From positions 1-52,749 of the forward strand of contig CANJHI010000017.1 of the NCBI GenBank assembly GCA_947474005.1: a stretch of 52,749 nucleotides of DNA. The letters are read 5' to 3'. Numbering within the stretch: position 1 is the first letter of the stretch; the number at the start of each line of letters is the position of its first letter. This DNA is from Alphaproteobacteria bacterium. GTDB lineage: Bacteria > Pseudomonadota > Alphaproteobacteria > Reyranellales > Reyranellaceae. Position numbers and translations under genes: made by a program. Positions 41,684-50,140 of this stretch are shown here, piece after piece. Below the pieces are notes generated by a model. The model made no database searches, was not told the origin of the DNA, and was given only the letters and a program-made list of their open reading frames with translations.

Positions 41684-41899
41684 TCAGCGCTCCGGTGTGG
41701 TCGCGGCACCGACGCCCGCGCCGACCGCGCCGCCGATCAGGGCACCCGGCAGGACGCCCACGCCCGTAGCCCCGCCCACGACCGCACCCGAGCCTGCACC
41801 GATGGCGCCGCCGGTGACCGCGCGCTGGCCCCAGGTATCGCCGCAGGCCGCGACGGAGAGAAGGATCGCAAAGGTCGAAGCGAGTTTGATTGCCGACAT
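41684..41899 (-). CDS. Small glycine-zipper lipoprotein
   Basis: A 71-aa envelope protein. MSAIKLASTFAILLSVAAC is a lipoprotein signal with the lipobox LSVAAC. After the Cys comes GDTWGQRAVTGGAIGAGSGA and a run of Gly/Ala/Val repeats (VGGATGVGVLPGALIGGAVG), the glycine-zipper pattern of small outer-membrane or inner-membrane-associated proteins. ATG at 41899 has GGAGG five bases upstream. Function unknown; related small lipoproteins are stress induced. Confidence 0.85.
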   Translation of the reverse strand: MSAIKLASTFAILLSVAACGDTWGQRAVTGGAIGAGSGAVVGGATGVGVLPGALIGGAVGAGVGAATTPER

Positions 41900-42177
41900 G
41901 AAGGCCTCCAGGGGCGTTATGGGACGGCTGGCCCCCTCAAAAGACGCAGACGAAGTGTCGTCCACGCGCCGGGAGGCGCCAAGCCGTCGTCATTTCAAAT
42001 CCCATTCGTTCGGGACCTGCTTCTATAACGCGGGGGAGGCCCGAACGTTGCCTGCGGCAAAAAGAAGTTCAGCCGCTGCCCCGCCACTGCCCCGGGGGGA
42101 TGCTGCAAATTATCGGGGTTATGGCGGGAGCACACCACCCGCAATTTCTTCACCCCGGTTGTGATAATGTCCGGAGC

Positions 42178-42393
42178 ATGGATGAACGCGGCAGGCTGGC
42201 CGACAAGGCCCAAGGTCCGGCCTTCATGCAAATTGAAGGACGGCTTGTACGTCCCCTGCCTCCGGAGGCAACCACCGTAAGCACGCGCAAGTTCTGGCTG
42301 GTGCAGCCCTGGGTGATCGTGACCATTGTCATGGCCATCATGGTCGCCCTGGTGATCCCCGGTCTGATCCTGGATCTCAATCGTGGCTTCTGA
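42178..42393 (+). CDS. Hypothetical small membrane protein
   Basis: A ~71-aa protein. The N-terminal ~45 residues are charged and soluble. A single membrane segment follows (WVIVTIVMAIMVALVIPGLIL), with LNRGF at the C-terminus. ATG at 42178 has GGAG almost touching it, so the Shine-Dalgarno spacing is poor; upstream in-frame starts back to 42100 are alternatives. TGATAAT at 42163-42169 resembles a -10, which would give a very short leader. Not recognised beyond the tail-anchored layout. Confidence 0.55.
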   Translation: MDERGRLADKAQGPAFMQIEGRLVRPLPPEATTVSTRKFWLVQPWVIVTIVMAIMVALVIPGLILDLNRGF

Positions 42394-42435
42394 GCATGCC
42401 TCCTTCGGCATTTACCCCGCGCCTCTCGCCCATGA

Positions 42436-42933
42436 TCATGATGCGGGCGAGACGCCCGCGGTCCCCTTGAGCGTGAGTGCCTTGCTCATATAGACGGTGA
42501 CGCCGAGCGCGGATTGTTCCTCGCGGTCGATGCGATAGCCGAGCCTGCGGTAGAGCTCGACGTTCTCGGCAAACATCTTGTTGGTGTAGAGCCTGATCTC
42601 CGCATGGCCCTGCTCTGCCGCGAGACGCTCGGCATGCGCCATCAGGAACCGGCCGAGGCCGCGCCCCTGGAAGGCCGGGGCCACCGCCACGTTCTCGACC
42701 AGCAGATGATCGATCACAGGGATCGTCTCGATCAGCGCCGCGAGCTCTCCGCCCAGGGTGGCGAGGTCGATGCGATGCCGCGCGACTGCGGCGTCATAGT
42801 CCGCGCCCATCGGCTTGGGCTCGCGGCCGATCAGCGGCACCCATTTGGCGTAGGCGGCGCGTGTCAGCGCCCGCACCGATGCGGCATCCGACGCCACGGC
42901 CTGCCGCAGCGTCGGCGTCTCGTCGCTCGGCAT
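42436..42933 (-). CDS. GNAT family N-acetyltransferase
   Basis: A 165-aa acetyltransferase. Acetyl-CoA binding motif VAPAFQGRGLGRFLMAHAE (~88-106), then the ENVELYRRLGY motif (~126-136) of GNAT proteins. The N-terminus MPSDETPTLRQAVASDAASV is typical. ATG at 42933 overlaps the argC stop as ATGA. The C-terminal LKGTAGVSPAS is encoded by a GC-rich palindromic repeat (42421-42470), so the end of the protein may have been extended by the repeat. Substrate unknown; the argC link might suggest amino-acid-derived substrates, but this is weak. Confidence 0.88.
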   Translation of the reverse strand: MPSDETPTLRQAVASDAASVRALTRAAYAKWVPLIGREPKPMGADYDAAVARHRIDLATLGGELAALIETIPVIDHLLVENVAVAPAFQGRGLGRFLMAHAERLAAEQGHAEIRLYTNKMFAENVELYRRLGYRIDREEQSALGVTVYMSKALTLKGTAGVSPAS

Positions 42934-43892
42934 CAGCCGACGGCGAGTCCCGTCGTCTCGTCGACGCCGGTCTTGAGGTTGATGCATTGCACCGCGGCAC
43001 CCGACGCGCCCTTGCCGAGATTGTCGAGCGAGGCCACGGCCAGCACGTTGCCCTCGGCATCGTTGCCGTAGACCGCGAGCTCCATCGTGTTGGTGTCGAT
43101 CAGCCGGTCGGCGCGCAGGAACCGGTCGCGCTCCAGCCACGCGCGATCGGCGAGCGGCCGCACCGGCACGAAGGTTTCACCGGCGTAGTAGTCGGCCAGG
43201 ATGCCGTGCACGTCCTTGGCCGTTACCTGCTTCGTCGTGATGTCGCGCGTGATCGGCACGGTGATCAGCATGCCCTGGGCATAGTGGCCGACCGAGGGCA
43301 CGAACAGCGGCGCATGCGTGAGGCCGGAATATTTCTTCATCTCCGGCACGTGCTTGTGCGTGAGCTCGAGCCCGTAGATGCCGAACGGCTCGACGCCCGC
43401 CTGCTCGTGGACGGCGATCAGCTCCTTGCCGCCGCCGGTGTAGCCCGAGACCCCGAACACGGCGGGCGTCGAATCGGCGCGCACGATGCCGGCCTCGACC
43501 AGCGGCCGGATGAGCGCGATGGCGCCGGTCGGGTAGCAGCCGGGGTTGCTGATGCGGTTGGAGTTGAGCAGCTTCTTACGCTGGTCCTTCGCCAGCTCCG
43601 GGAAGCCGTAGGTCCAGCCGTCGGCCACGCGATGCGCCGTCGAGGCGTCGATCACGACCGTGTCGGAATCGCCGATCGCCGCCACCAGCTCCTTGGCCGC
43701 CGCGTCGGGCAGGCAGAGGACCGTGATGTCGGACGCCTTGCCGATCTCGGCGCGCTTGCCGAGGTCCTTGCGGTCGGCCATCGGCAGTTCGAGCAGCTCG
43801 ATGTCCGGCCGGTCCTTCAGCCGGTCGAGGATCTGCAGGCCGGTGGTGCCGTGCTGGCCGTCGATGAAAACTTTGGTCTTGTTCGTGGTCAT
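42933..43892 (-). CDS. argC: N-acetyl-gamma-glutamyl-phosphate reductase (short form)
   Basis: A 319-aa NADPH-dependent reductase for arginine synthesis (N-acetylglutamyl-phosphate to the semialdehyde). The N-terminus KVFIDGQHGTTGLQILDRL is the short ArgC type found in alphaproteobacteria. Catalytic Cys119 is in SNPGCYPTGA. FGVSGYTGGGKELI and HKHVPEM follow. ATG at 43892. The ATGA overlap with the GNAT gene suggests coupling. A leader hairpin lies upstream at 43956-43984. Confidence 0.96.
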   Translation of the reverse strand: MTTNKTKVFIDGQHGTTGLQILDRLKDRPDIELLELPMADRKDLGKRAEIGKASDITVLCLPDAAAKELVAAIGDSDTVVIDASTAHRVADGWTYGFPELAKDQRKKLLNSNRISNPGCYPTGAIALIRPLVEAGIVRADSTPAVFGVSGYTGGGKELIAVHEQAGVEPFGIYGLELTHKHVPEMKKYSGLTHAPLFVPSVGHYAQGMLITVPITRDITTKQVTAKDVHGILADYYAGETFVPVRPLADRAWLERDRFLRADRLIDTNTMELAVYGNDAEGNVLAVASLDNLGKGASGAAVQCINLKTGVDETTGLAVG

Positions 43893-43955
43893 GGACTTCT
43901 TTCTCTCGGATTCAGGGCCTTCAGGAATGGGCCAACTGGAGAAGAAGGAAAGTGG

Positions 43956-43984
43956 GAAGCCGCCTGATCCTCTCCAGCGGCTTC
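43956..43984 (-). promoter_or_regulatory. Hairpin in the argC leader
   Basis: GAAGCCGC (43956-43963) and GCGGCTTC (43977-43984) pair perfectly around a 13-base loop, 64 bases before argC. A second short hairpin, CCGCTTT/AAAGCGG, is at 44024-44039. They could be attenuator elements; no clear promoter was fixed. Confidence 0.35.
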
Positions 43985-44146
43985 ACGATTACGGCGCGTT
44001 TGTTACGCGCGCGCGATCTCGCACCGCTTTTCAAAGCGGCGGCGTCGCGACCGGAGGAGGGCGAACGTGATCATCGCGGCCGATATTTCATTCGGGGGCC
44101 GCCCTGTCAAGATGTAGGCTCGAAATCATTTTCGGGAGAGCCAGCC

Positions 44147-44641
44147 ATGAGCCAGTCAACCCAATCGTCGGCCCATCCCGACGGCCTTTCCATGTTGGAC
44201 AAGCGCAAGATCGAGGCCGAAATCCTGAAGGAGGTCTACGAGACCCTGAAGGAGAGCCACGGCGTCGAGGTGGCGAAAAAGACCGTCGCCGAATCGGTGC
44301 GCCGGTCAGCCATCGAGCAAGCCCGCCAGTTCGCCGCGGTGGCGCCGGGCGGCAGTTCGCTGAAAGCCTTCGTCGATGTCATGCCGCTGTGGACCAAGGG
44401 CGGCGCGCTCGAGATCGAGGTCAAGGAGCAGACCGACACCACCTTCACCTTCAACGTGGTCCGCTGCCAGTATGCCGAGACTTATAAGGCAATGGGCCTG
44501 GGCGAGATCGGCGCCCTGCTGTCGTGCAACCGCGACGGCGCCTTCTGCGAAGGCTACGACCCCAAGCTGAAACTCGAGCGCAGCCAGACCATCATGGGCG
44601 GCGCCAGCCACTGCGACTTCAAGTACCGCTACGAAGATTGA
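44147..44641 (+). CDS. ATC-hydrolase-like protein (L-2-amino-thiazoline-4-carboxylic acid hydrolase family)
   Basis: A 164-aa protein. It has KRKIEAEILKEVYETLKESH (helical N-terminal part), GGALEIEVKEQTDTTFTFNV, VRCQYAETYKAMGL, LLSCNRDGAFCEGYDPKLKL and MGGASHCDFKYR. This Cys-rich end pattern (CxxxG, FCEGY, CDFKYR) matches the ATC_hydrolase family, named for the enzyme that opens L-2-amino-thiazoline-4-carboxylate in cysteine formation. Most members are unproven. ATG at 44147 with GGGAGAG about 8 bases upstream. Function is inferred only from family. Confidence 0.82.
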   Translation: MSQSTQSSAHPDGLSMLDKRKIEAEILKEVYETLKESHGVEVAKKTVAESVRRSAIEQARQFAAVAPGGSSLKAFVDVMPLWTKGGALEIEVKEQTDTTFTFNVVRCQYAETYKAMGLGEIGALLSCNRDGAFCEGYDPKLKLERSQTIMGGASHCDFKYRYED

Positions 44642-44722
44642 CAGGCGAAGCCTGTCATCTTGAGCGAAGCGAAAAATCCTTCGCTACACTCCAGCGCGGG
44701 GATTACCCCGCGCGTGATGACA
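44640..44722. repeat. Compound palindromic repeat between convergent genes
   Basis: Three short hairpins in a row: GACAGGC-GAA-GCCTGTC (44640-44656), AGCGAAG/CTTCGCT (near 44664-44686), GCGCGGGG-ATTA-CCCCGCGC (44694-44713). Outer GTCATC/GATGAC arms enclose them. It shares the TGTCATC..GAGCG..GATGACAAGGA frame with the repeat at 51183-51256, so both belong to one dispersed family. Confidence 0.7.
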
Positions 44723-44733
44723 AGGACGGTTGG

Positions 44734-46161
44734 TTAGTTCAAAAACTCGGCGATCACGAGATGGTTGTCCTTGGCCGGCCAAGTGCGGGTCGGGATCGTC
44801 TCGTTGTTGAACACAGCCATCACCGTGCGTGGCTGGGCGTCGAAGGCGAGCTTGCCGACGGAAGCGCCGGGCACGCCGTCGTTGATGCCGGGCGGCACCT
44901 TGCCGTCGAGCGAGAACTTGTCGCGGCCGACGCCGAAATAGCCGCGCGGCCGGCTGATGGCCACGATCGCGCCCGCGCCCTCGTCGCCCTTGCCGAACTG
45001 GGCGGGGCGCAGGTGAACCACGTCGCTGGAGCGCAGGAAGGGCGACCGGTAGGTGTGGGTCACCGGCTGCGCCGACATGCGCAGCACGAATTCGTAGTTC
45101 ATGTCGGAGCGTCCGACATAAGGGCCCCACATGCCGTCCTCGCCGGTCGTCTTGCGATGGACCGCGACGGAACTCTTGCGGTCGCCGGTCTTGGCGTCGA
45201 CCTCGAAGATCTCGACCTCGGCGCCCGCCACCGCGAGGTTGGTGTAGGCGCCCTCGGCGATGCCGGTGACCTTGCCGTTCAGCACCGGCAGCGGCTCCTG
45301 GGCGATGAACATGCTGGCCGGCGGCTTGCCCGTGATGTGCTCGTGCATGGCGGCGAAAGCGAGCTTGTGGAACGCCACCTCACGGTGGTCGAGACCGTCG
45401 AGGGTGACGTTCCGGGCACCGCGCAGCTCCGAGGCGTCATAGCCGACGCCGGTCGGCTTGCCCGGAGCGCCGACAAAGCGGCCGTCGGGCTGGGCATACT
45501 TGTCGTTCTTGTCGGAGCGGATCGCCATCATCTCGACACCGGCGATGAGGTCGTCCGATCCCGCATTGAGCCCCTTGAGGAACGGGAAGGCGCCGTTGAA
45601 TTCGCTGCCGGCAAGCAGCGTCTCGGAGATCACGATGCCCTTGTTCGGCGTACCGCAGAGCACGGCGTGGCTCACGAATTCGGCGCCGCCGCCGTTCTTC
45701 AGATAGTTGCGCACCGTGTTGCCGCCCCGCGACGAGGCCACGAGCGCCACCCGCCGGCGGCGCGTGGCGGCGCGGACCTGGGTGACGAAGGCCGCCAGCT
45801 CCTTCATCTGGTCGTCGGTCGAGGACCTGAACGGCTGCGGTTTGGAATCGTCGCTGCGGGCACTGGGATAGGCGAAGTCGATGGCGAAGAGCTGGTTGCG
45901 CCGATAGCCGTTGGCCTCGAAGCGCCAGATGTTGTTGATCCAGAGGGCGCTCGAATCGCCGTTGCCGTGCACGAACACGACGGGCGGCAGCCCTTGCTCG
46001 GCAGGCGGCGCCCGGCGCGGCCCCGTTGATGGCGGCGACGGCCGCGGCGGCGGTTGTTGCCCGAAGGCAAGCGCCGGCCACAGTGCCGCGGCACCGCCGA
46101 GCAACGCGCGTCGTCCGAGCGCCAAGCTCCTGATTTTGTCCCCCTCTGGCATTGGCGCCAT
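44734..46161 (-). CDS. Exported alpha/beta hydrolase, lipase/depolymerase-like
   Basis: A 475-aa protein with an exported N-terminus: LALGRRALLGGAAALWPAL contains a twin-Arg, cleavage near AFGQ. A Pro-rich linker follows (QPPPRPSPPSTGPRRAPPAE). The hydrolase core has PPVVFVHGNGDSSALW (oxyanion region) and VALVASSRGGNTVRNYL (nucleophile elbow). The C-terminal ~200 residues look beta-rich (VEIFEVDAKTGDRKSS, RPRGYFGVGRDKFSLDG) and may be an accessory domain. The family is often called alpha/beta hydrolase or lipase; no substrate can be named. ATG at 46161 or 46152. Neither has a good Shine-Dalgarno sequence. It is divergent from ogt, 37 bases away. Confidence 0.78.
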   Translation of the reverse strand: MAPMPEGDKIRSLALGRRALLGGAAALWPALAFGQQPPPRPSPPSTGPRRAPPAEQGLPPVVFVHGNGDSSALWINNIWRFEANGYRRNQLFAIDFAYPSARSDDSKPQPFRSSTDDQMKELAAFVTQVRAATRRRRVALVASSRGGNTVRNYLKNGGGAEFVSHAVLCGTPNKGIVISETLLAGSEFNGAFPFLKGLNAGSDDLIAGVEMMAIRSDKNDKYAQPDGRFVGAPGKPTGVGYDASELRGARNVTLDGLDHREVAFHKLAFAAMHEHITGKPPASMFIAQEPLPVLNGKVTGIAEGAYTNLAVAGAEVEIFEVDAKTGDRKSSVAVHRKTTGEDGMWGPYVGRSDMNYEFVLRMSAQPVTHTYRSPFLRSSDVVHLRPAQFGKGDEGAGAIVAISRPRGYFGVGRDKFSLDGKVPPGINDGVPGASVGKLAFDAQPRTVMAVFNNETIPTRTWPAKDNHLVIAEFLN

Positions 46162-46198
46162 GTTGGCAAATGCCGGGCGCCGACGCTACGCTTCCCGT

Positions 46199-46663
46199 AT
46201 GTCCATTTGTTACATTGAGAGCTCCGTCGGCCGTCTCGCGCTCGAAGCCGATGACGATTGCGTGACCTCGGTGCGTTGGGCAAGCCCGGGCGAGCGCGCA
46301 CGCCCGGCGGCGCCAAACCCGGTTCTGAAGGAAGCGACCCGCCAGCTCGACCGCTACTTCGGTCGCAAGCTGCATCGTTTCGACCTGCCGCTCGCCGCCC
46401 ACGGCACCGACCACCAGAAGCGGGTCTGGGCGATGATGCGCGAGATTCCGTTCGGCGAGACGGTGACCTATGGCGGCATGGCGATGGCACTGGGCTCGGG
46501 GCCGCGCGCCGTCGGCACGGCCTGCGGACGCAATCCCCTCCCCATCATCGTGCCGTGCCACCGCGTGCTGGCCAGTGGCGGCAAGGAAGGCGGCTATTCC
46601 GGCGGTCGCGGCCTGCCGACTAAGCACCAGCTTCTGGCGCTCGAAGGCGTCACCCTTCCCTAA
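46199..46663 (+). CDS. ogt: Methylated-DNA--protein-cysteine methyltransferase
   Basis: A 154-aa suicide repair enzyme that removes O6-methylguanine damage. The catalytic PCHR motif is IIVPCHRVLASGGKEGGYSG (C120). The helix-turn-helix region has QKRVWAMMREIPFGETVTYG and GPRAVGTACGRNPLP (the Arg finger). The N-terminal domain is short, as in Ogt. ATG at 46199. Located just before hemD on the same strand, 46 bases apart. Confidence 0.95.
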   Translation: MSICYIESSVGRLALEADDDCVTSVRWASPGERARPAAPNPVLKEATRQLDRYFGRKLHRFDLPLAAHGTDHQKRVWAMMREIPFGETVTYGGMAMALGSGPRAVGTACGRNPLPIIVPCHRVLASGGKEGGYSGGRGLPTKHQLLALEGVTLP

Positions 46664-46709
46664 CCTGTCTGTCGTTGCACCGGTGCCGTGCCCCGGCTAC
46701 GGAGAGCGC

Positions 46710-47687
46710 ATGCGCGTACTGCTCACCCGACCCGAACGCGAGGCGGCCGCGCTGGCGACGGCGTTGATCGAACGCGGCCACGTGCCGGTCATCGCGCCGC
46801 TGTTCCGGCTGGAAATCCTGCGCCCGCCCCCGGCGTTCTTCACCGCTCTCGCGGCCTGCCAGGCCGTCCTGCTGACCAGCGCCAACGGCGCCCGGGCGCT
46901 GGCCGATGCCAGCGAGCAACGCGGCAAGCCCATCCTCGCCGTCGGCGATACGACCGCCTCGACGGCCGAGGGGCTGGGGTTCTCAGACGTCACCTCGGCA
47001 GCGGGCGACGGCGCCGCGCTGGCCGAGCAGGTGCGCCGCAGCCTCGATCCCAAGAAGGGATCGCTGGTCCATGTCTCGGGGGAGGACGTCGCGCTCGACC
47101 TCGTGGAAACGCTCGCGCCCGACGGTTTCGAGGTGCACCGCTTCGTGCTCTACGACGCCCGCGAGGAAAGCACGTTGCCGGAATCGGCGCGGGCGGCCGT
47201 GGCCGCCCGGGCGATCGACGCCGCGACGTTTTTTTCGCCGCGCGCGGCCACCACCTTTGCCAGGCTGGTCGGCGATGCCGGTTTGGCCGACGCCCTGCGG
47301 GGCGTTACCGCCATTGCCATCAGCCCTGCTGCCCTGGAACCCCTGGCGGCGTTGCCCTTCAAGGCAACCGTCGCGGCGGCGCGGCCCACCCGCCAGGCGG
47401 TGCTGGATGAGATCGACCGGCTGGCCGAAGCCGGCGTACAAGGAGCGCCGACCATGGGAACGCAGACGATGAGCGACACACCTTCTCCTGCGTCCACTGC
47501 CCCGCCCGCCCGCGAGGCACCACCGCCTCCCATGTCAGCTCCCCCCATGTCATCTCCCCAAGTCACGGTCCGGCGCGGTCTCGGCCTGTTCGGCGCCTTC
47601 ATCACCGGCATCGTCGCCGCCGTCCTCGTGCTGGCGGGCGCGGTGATCTCGCTGCCGTTCTGGCCCGGGGAAATTCGCGCGATGTAG
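46710..47687 (+). CDS. hemD: Uroporphyrinogen-III synthase HemD, running in frame into a HemX/mitofilin membrane anchor
   Basis: The first ~240 residues are HemD, which closes and inverts ring D to give uroporphyrinogen III. MRVLLTRPEREAAALATALI, LLTSANGARALAD, LAVGDTTASTAEGLGF, GSLVHVSGEDVALDL and TFFSPRAATTFARLV are the usual motifs. No stop follows: the frame continues through MGTQTMSDTPSPAS (~249), a Pro-rich stretch and one membrane helix, GLGLFGAFITGIVAAVLVLA (~295), ending at TAG 47685. The tail is the N-terminus expected for the downstream HemX/mitofilin-like gene, with AGGAG eight bases before an internal ATG at 47454. So this may be a fusion, or two overlapping genes in one frame. 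ATG at 46710 with GGAGAG. Confidence 0.88.
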   Translation: MRVLLTRPEREAAALATALIERGHVPVIAPLFRLEILRPPPAFFTALAACQAVLLTSANGARALADASEQRGKPILAVGDTTASTAEGLGFSDVTSAAGDGAALAEQVRRSLDPKKGSLVHVSGEDVALDLVETLAPDGFEVHRFVLYDAREESTLPESARAAVAARAIDAATFFSPRAATTFARLVGDAGLADALRGVTAIAISPAALEPLAALPFKATVAAARPTRQAVLDEIDRLAEAGVQGAPTMGTQTMSDTPSPASTAPPAREAPPPPMSAPPMSSPQVTVRRGLGLFGAFITGIVAAVLVLAGAVISLPFWPGEIRAM

Positions 47688-47702
47688 CGCGGCCAAGCTG
47701 CG

Positions 47703-48761
47703 GTGTCCGCGCCCACGCCGGCGATCGATCTGCAGGCCGTGCGCGCCGATGCCACCGCCGCGGCCAATGCAGCCGTCGAGGCCTCCCGGCGCGATCTCAC
47801 CGCGCGCATCGACGACCTCGAGAAGCGCGTGCGTGCAGCCTCCGCCGCGGCGGCGGAGCGTCCGGTCCCTGCCTCCGATCCCGCGATCGCCGAACTGCGC
47901 AGCAAGGTCGCGGCCCTCGAGAGCCAGGCGACCGCATCGCCAGCTCCCGCACCACCGGCTCCCGCATCAACAACCCCCGCGCCGGCAGCGGCGGCGCCTC
48001 CCGTGACGACCGGCGGTGACACCGAAAAGGATCTCGCCACCCTTCGTCTCGAGATCGCGACCCTGCGTTCGGCGCTACAAACGCTCGACCAGGCGATGGC
48101 CGGACAGAAGGACGAGACGACCCGCCAGCGCGAACAGGCCAAGGCGATGGCCGAGGCCATCGACAAGGCACGCGCCGAGGCCGGTGCCGTGGGCGCGGGC
48201 GAGAAGAAGGCGCTGGGTGCTGCGCGCGCCTCGGCGGTCGTCGGCGTTGCCGCACGGCTGAGCTCAGCCATCGAGTCGGGCCTGCCCTTCGCTCAGGAAC
48301 TGGGCCTGCTGGCTCCGCTGTCGCGCGACGATGGCAAGGGGGGCGACGCCAAGCTCGGCGAGATCACTGCCGCCCTGCAGCCCTACGCGCAGGCCGGGGT
48401 CGCCTCGCGCACGACGCTGGCGGCAAGCTTCCCCGCCGTGGCCAAGGCGGCGCTGGCCGACGACCTCGCCGACGATTCGTTTGGTGAGCGTGTGCTGGGC
48501 AAGATCAAGAGCATCGTCTCGCTGCGCCGGGTCGGTGCCGACGTGCCGGGCGACGCCGTCGACGCCAAGCTCGCGCGCGCTGAAGCGGCCCTCGACGGTG
48601 GCGACGTCGCCAAGGCGGTCGATCTCGTGAAGTCGCTGCCGCCGCAGACGGCCAAGGCGACGGCGGCATGGCTGGCGCGCGCCGAGGCTCATCTGGCGGC
48701 CAAGCGCGCCGTCGACCAGCTCGCGACCTACGCCGTCACCCTGCTCGGCGCCGCACGGTAA
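47703..48761 (+). CDS. HemX/mitofilin-like coiled-coil protein, anchor separated by an in-frame TAG
   Basis: A 352-aa product from GTG at 47703. It has a long Ala-rich coiled coil (~25-165, e.g. DLEKRVRAASAAAAE and LRLEIATLRSALQTLDQAMA) and a helical C-terminal domain (GVAARLSSAIESGLPFAQEL, VVGVAARL, LVKSLPPQTAKATAAWLARA) matching COG4223. Such proteins are normally single-pass with the anchor N-terminal to the coil. Here the anchor sits in the HemD frame, and TAG 47685-47687 plus five sense codons lie between, all in one frame. No Shine-Dalgarno sequence precedes the GTG. It may be a split or broken gene, a readthrough product, or a sequencing error. hemY follows after 6 bases. Confidence 0.75.
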   Translation: MSAPTPAIDLQAVRADATAAANAAVEASRRDLTARIDDLEKRVRAASAAAAERPVPASDPAIAELRSKVAALESQATASPAPAPPAPASTTPAPAAAAPPVTTGGDTEKDLATLRLEIATLRSALQTLDQAMAGQKDETTRQREQAKAMAEAIDKARAEAGAVGAGEKKALGAARASAVVGVAARLSSAIESGLPFAQELGLLAPLSRDDGKGGDAKLGEITAALQPYAQAGVASRTTLAASFPAVAKAALADDLADDSFGERVLGKIKSIVSLRRVGADVPGDAVDAKLARAEAALDGGDVAKAVDLVKSLPPQTAKATAAWLARAEAHLAAKRAVDQLATYAVTLLGAAR

Positions 48762-48767
48762 CCGGCG

Positions 48768-50138
48768 ATGACCACGCTGCGCATCCTGATCTGGTTCGTC
48801 GTCGCTGCCGCCGCAATGCTGGGCGCGGTGTGGCTGGCCGAACGGCCGGGCACGCTCACCGCCGAATGGCAGGGCTGGCGGCTCGACACCAATGTCGGCG
48901 TGGTGGTGATCGTCATCGTCGTGCTGATCCTGCTCGGCGTCGCGGCATGGCTGCTGTGGCGCTGGATCTCGGGCGCGCCGGGCGCGCTGCTCGAAGGCTG
49001 GGGCGACAGTCGGCGCCGGCGCGGCTACCGCGAACTGACCCAGGGGCTGGCCGCGGTCGCCGCCGGCGATGGCGCCGAGGCGCAGAAGCACGCGCGCAAG
49101 GCCGAGCAGCTTCTGGCCGAGCCGGCCCTCACGCTGTTGCTGTCGGCGCAGGCGGCCCAGCTCACGGGCGATCGCGACGGCGCCAGGCGGGCGTTCGACG
49201 CCATGCTCAAGGACCAGCAGATGGCCTTCCTCGGCCTGCGCGGATTGATCGGCCAGTCGCTGCGCGACGGCGACCAGATGACGGCGCTGGGCTATGCCGA
49301 GCGCGCCTTCGCGCTCCGGCCGCAGACGCCGTGGGTGGTGCATTCGCTGTTCGACATGCAGGCCCAGGCCGGCCACTGGAAAGCGGCCCAGGACACGCTC
49401 GATGCGGGCATGCGCCGCAAGGTCATCGCCGCCGACAAGGGCCGCACGCTGAAGGCGCTGTTGCTGGTCGAGCGCAGCCGCGAGGCCGAGCGCGCCGGCC
49501 GCGACACCGACGCCCAGGCGCTGGCGCGTGAGGCTTTTGGCCTGGCGCCTGAGCGTATCGTGGCGACCGGCCGCCTGGCCGAGCTGCAGATCAAGGCGGG
49601 CGATACCAAGCGCGCGGCCAAGACGATCGAGCGCGGCTGGGCCGTGGCGCCGCATCCCGATCTCGCCGACCTCTATCTCAAGGCTTCGGGCGAGTCCGAT
49701 CCGCTGAAGCGCGTCGGCATCATGCGGCGGCTGGCGGGCTGCAACCCCGACGACATCGAAAGCCACCTGGCCCTCGCCAAGGCATCGCTCGACGCCGGCC
49801 TGTGGGGCGAGGCGCGGCGCCAGCTCGAGACGGCGGGCGGCACCTCGCCGCCGGTCCGCGTCTGCCGCCTGATGGCCGAGGTCGAGGAACGTGCCAACGT
49901 CGACCCGGCCAAGGTGCATGAATGGCTGGCCCGCGCCGCCGTGGCGCCGGCCGACCGCTCGTGGTCCTGCACCGCCTGCGGCGCCCACCATGAGACGTGG
50001 CGCTCGGTCTGCGAGAGCTGCAGTGCCTTCGGCACGTTGCAGTGGCGCGCGCCCGGCACCTTTGGCCAGATCCTGCCGCCCGACCTGCAGGCCGAACTGC
50101 GGGGCACCACCGCGCTGCCCTCGACCACAGGAGCCTGA
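48768..50138 (+). CDS. hemY: HemY-like inner-membrane TPR protein
   Basis: A 456-aa protein. Two membrane segments at the N-terminus (ILIWFVVAAAAMLGAVWLAE and VVVIVIVVLILLGVAAWLLW, with WQGWRLDTNVG between) define the HemY_N domain. Then about eight TPR-like helices (GYRELTQGLAAVAAGDGAEA, VVHSLFDMQAQAGHWKAAQD). The C-terminus has a zinc-ribbon-like CTACGAHHETWRSVCESC, common in alphaproteobacterial HemY. The role in haem synthesis is by neighbourhood; no enzymatic activity is known. Third gene of hemD-hemX-hemY. ATG at 48768. Confidence 0.93.
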   Translation: MTTLRILIWFVVAAAAMLGAVWLAERPGTLTAEWQGWRLDTNVGVVVIVIVVLILLGVAAWLLWRWISGAPGALLEGWGDSRRRRGYRELTQGLAAVAAGDGAEAQKHARKAEQLLAEPALTLLLSAQAAQLTGDRDGARRAFDAMLKDQQMAFLGLRGLIGQSLRDGDQMTALGYAERAFALRPQTPWVVHSLFDMQAQAGHWKAAQDTLDAGMRRKVIAADKGRTLKALLLVERSREAERAGRDTDAQALAREAFGLAPERIVATGRLAELQIKAGDTKRAAKTIERGWAVAPHPDLADLYLKASGESDPLKRVGIMRRLAGCNPDDIESHLALAKASLDAGLWGEARRQLETAGGTSPPVRVCRLMAEVEERANVDPAKVHEWLARAAVAPADRSWSCTACGAHHETWRSVCESCSAFGTLQWRAPGTFGQILPPDLQAELRGTTALPSTTGA

Positions 50139-50140
50139 CG

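Noticed and set aside
42421-42470. GC-rich palindrome at the end of the GNAT gene as a separate terminator
   Set aside because: It is partly inside the coding frame, pairing is imperfect and there is no T tract, so it is only noted under the GNAT gene.
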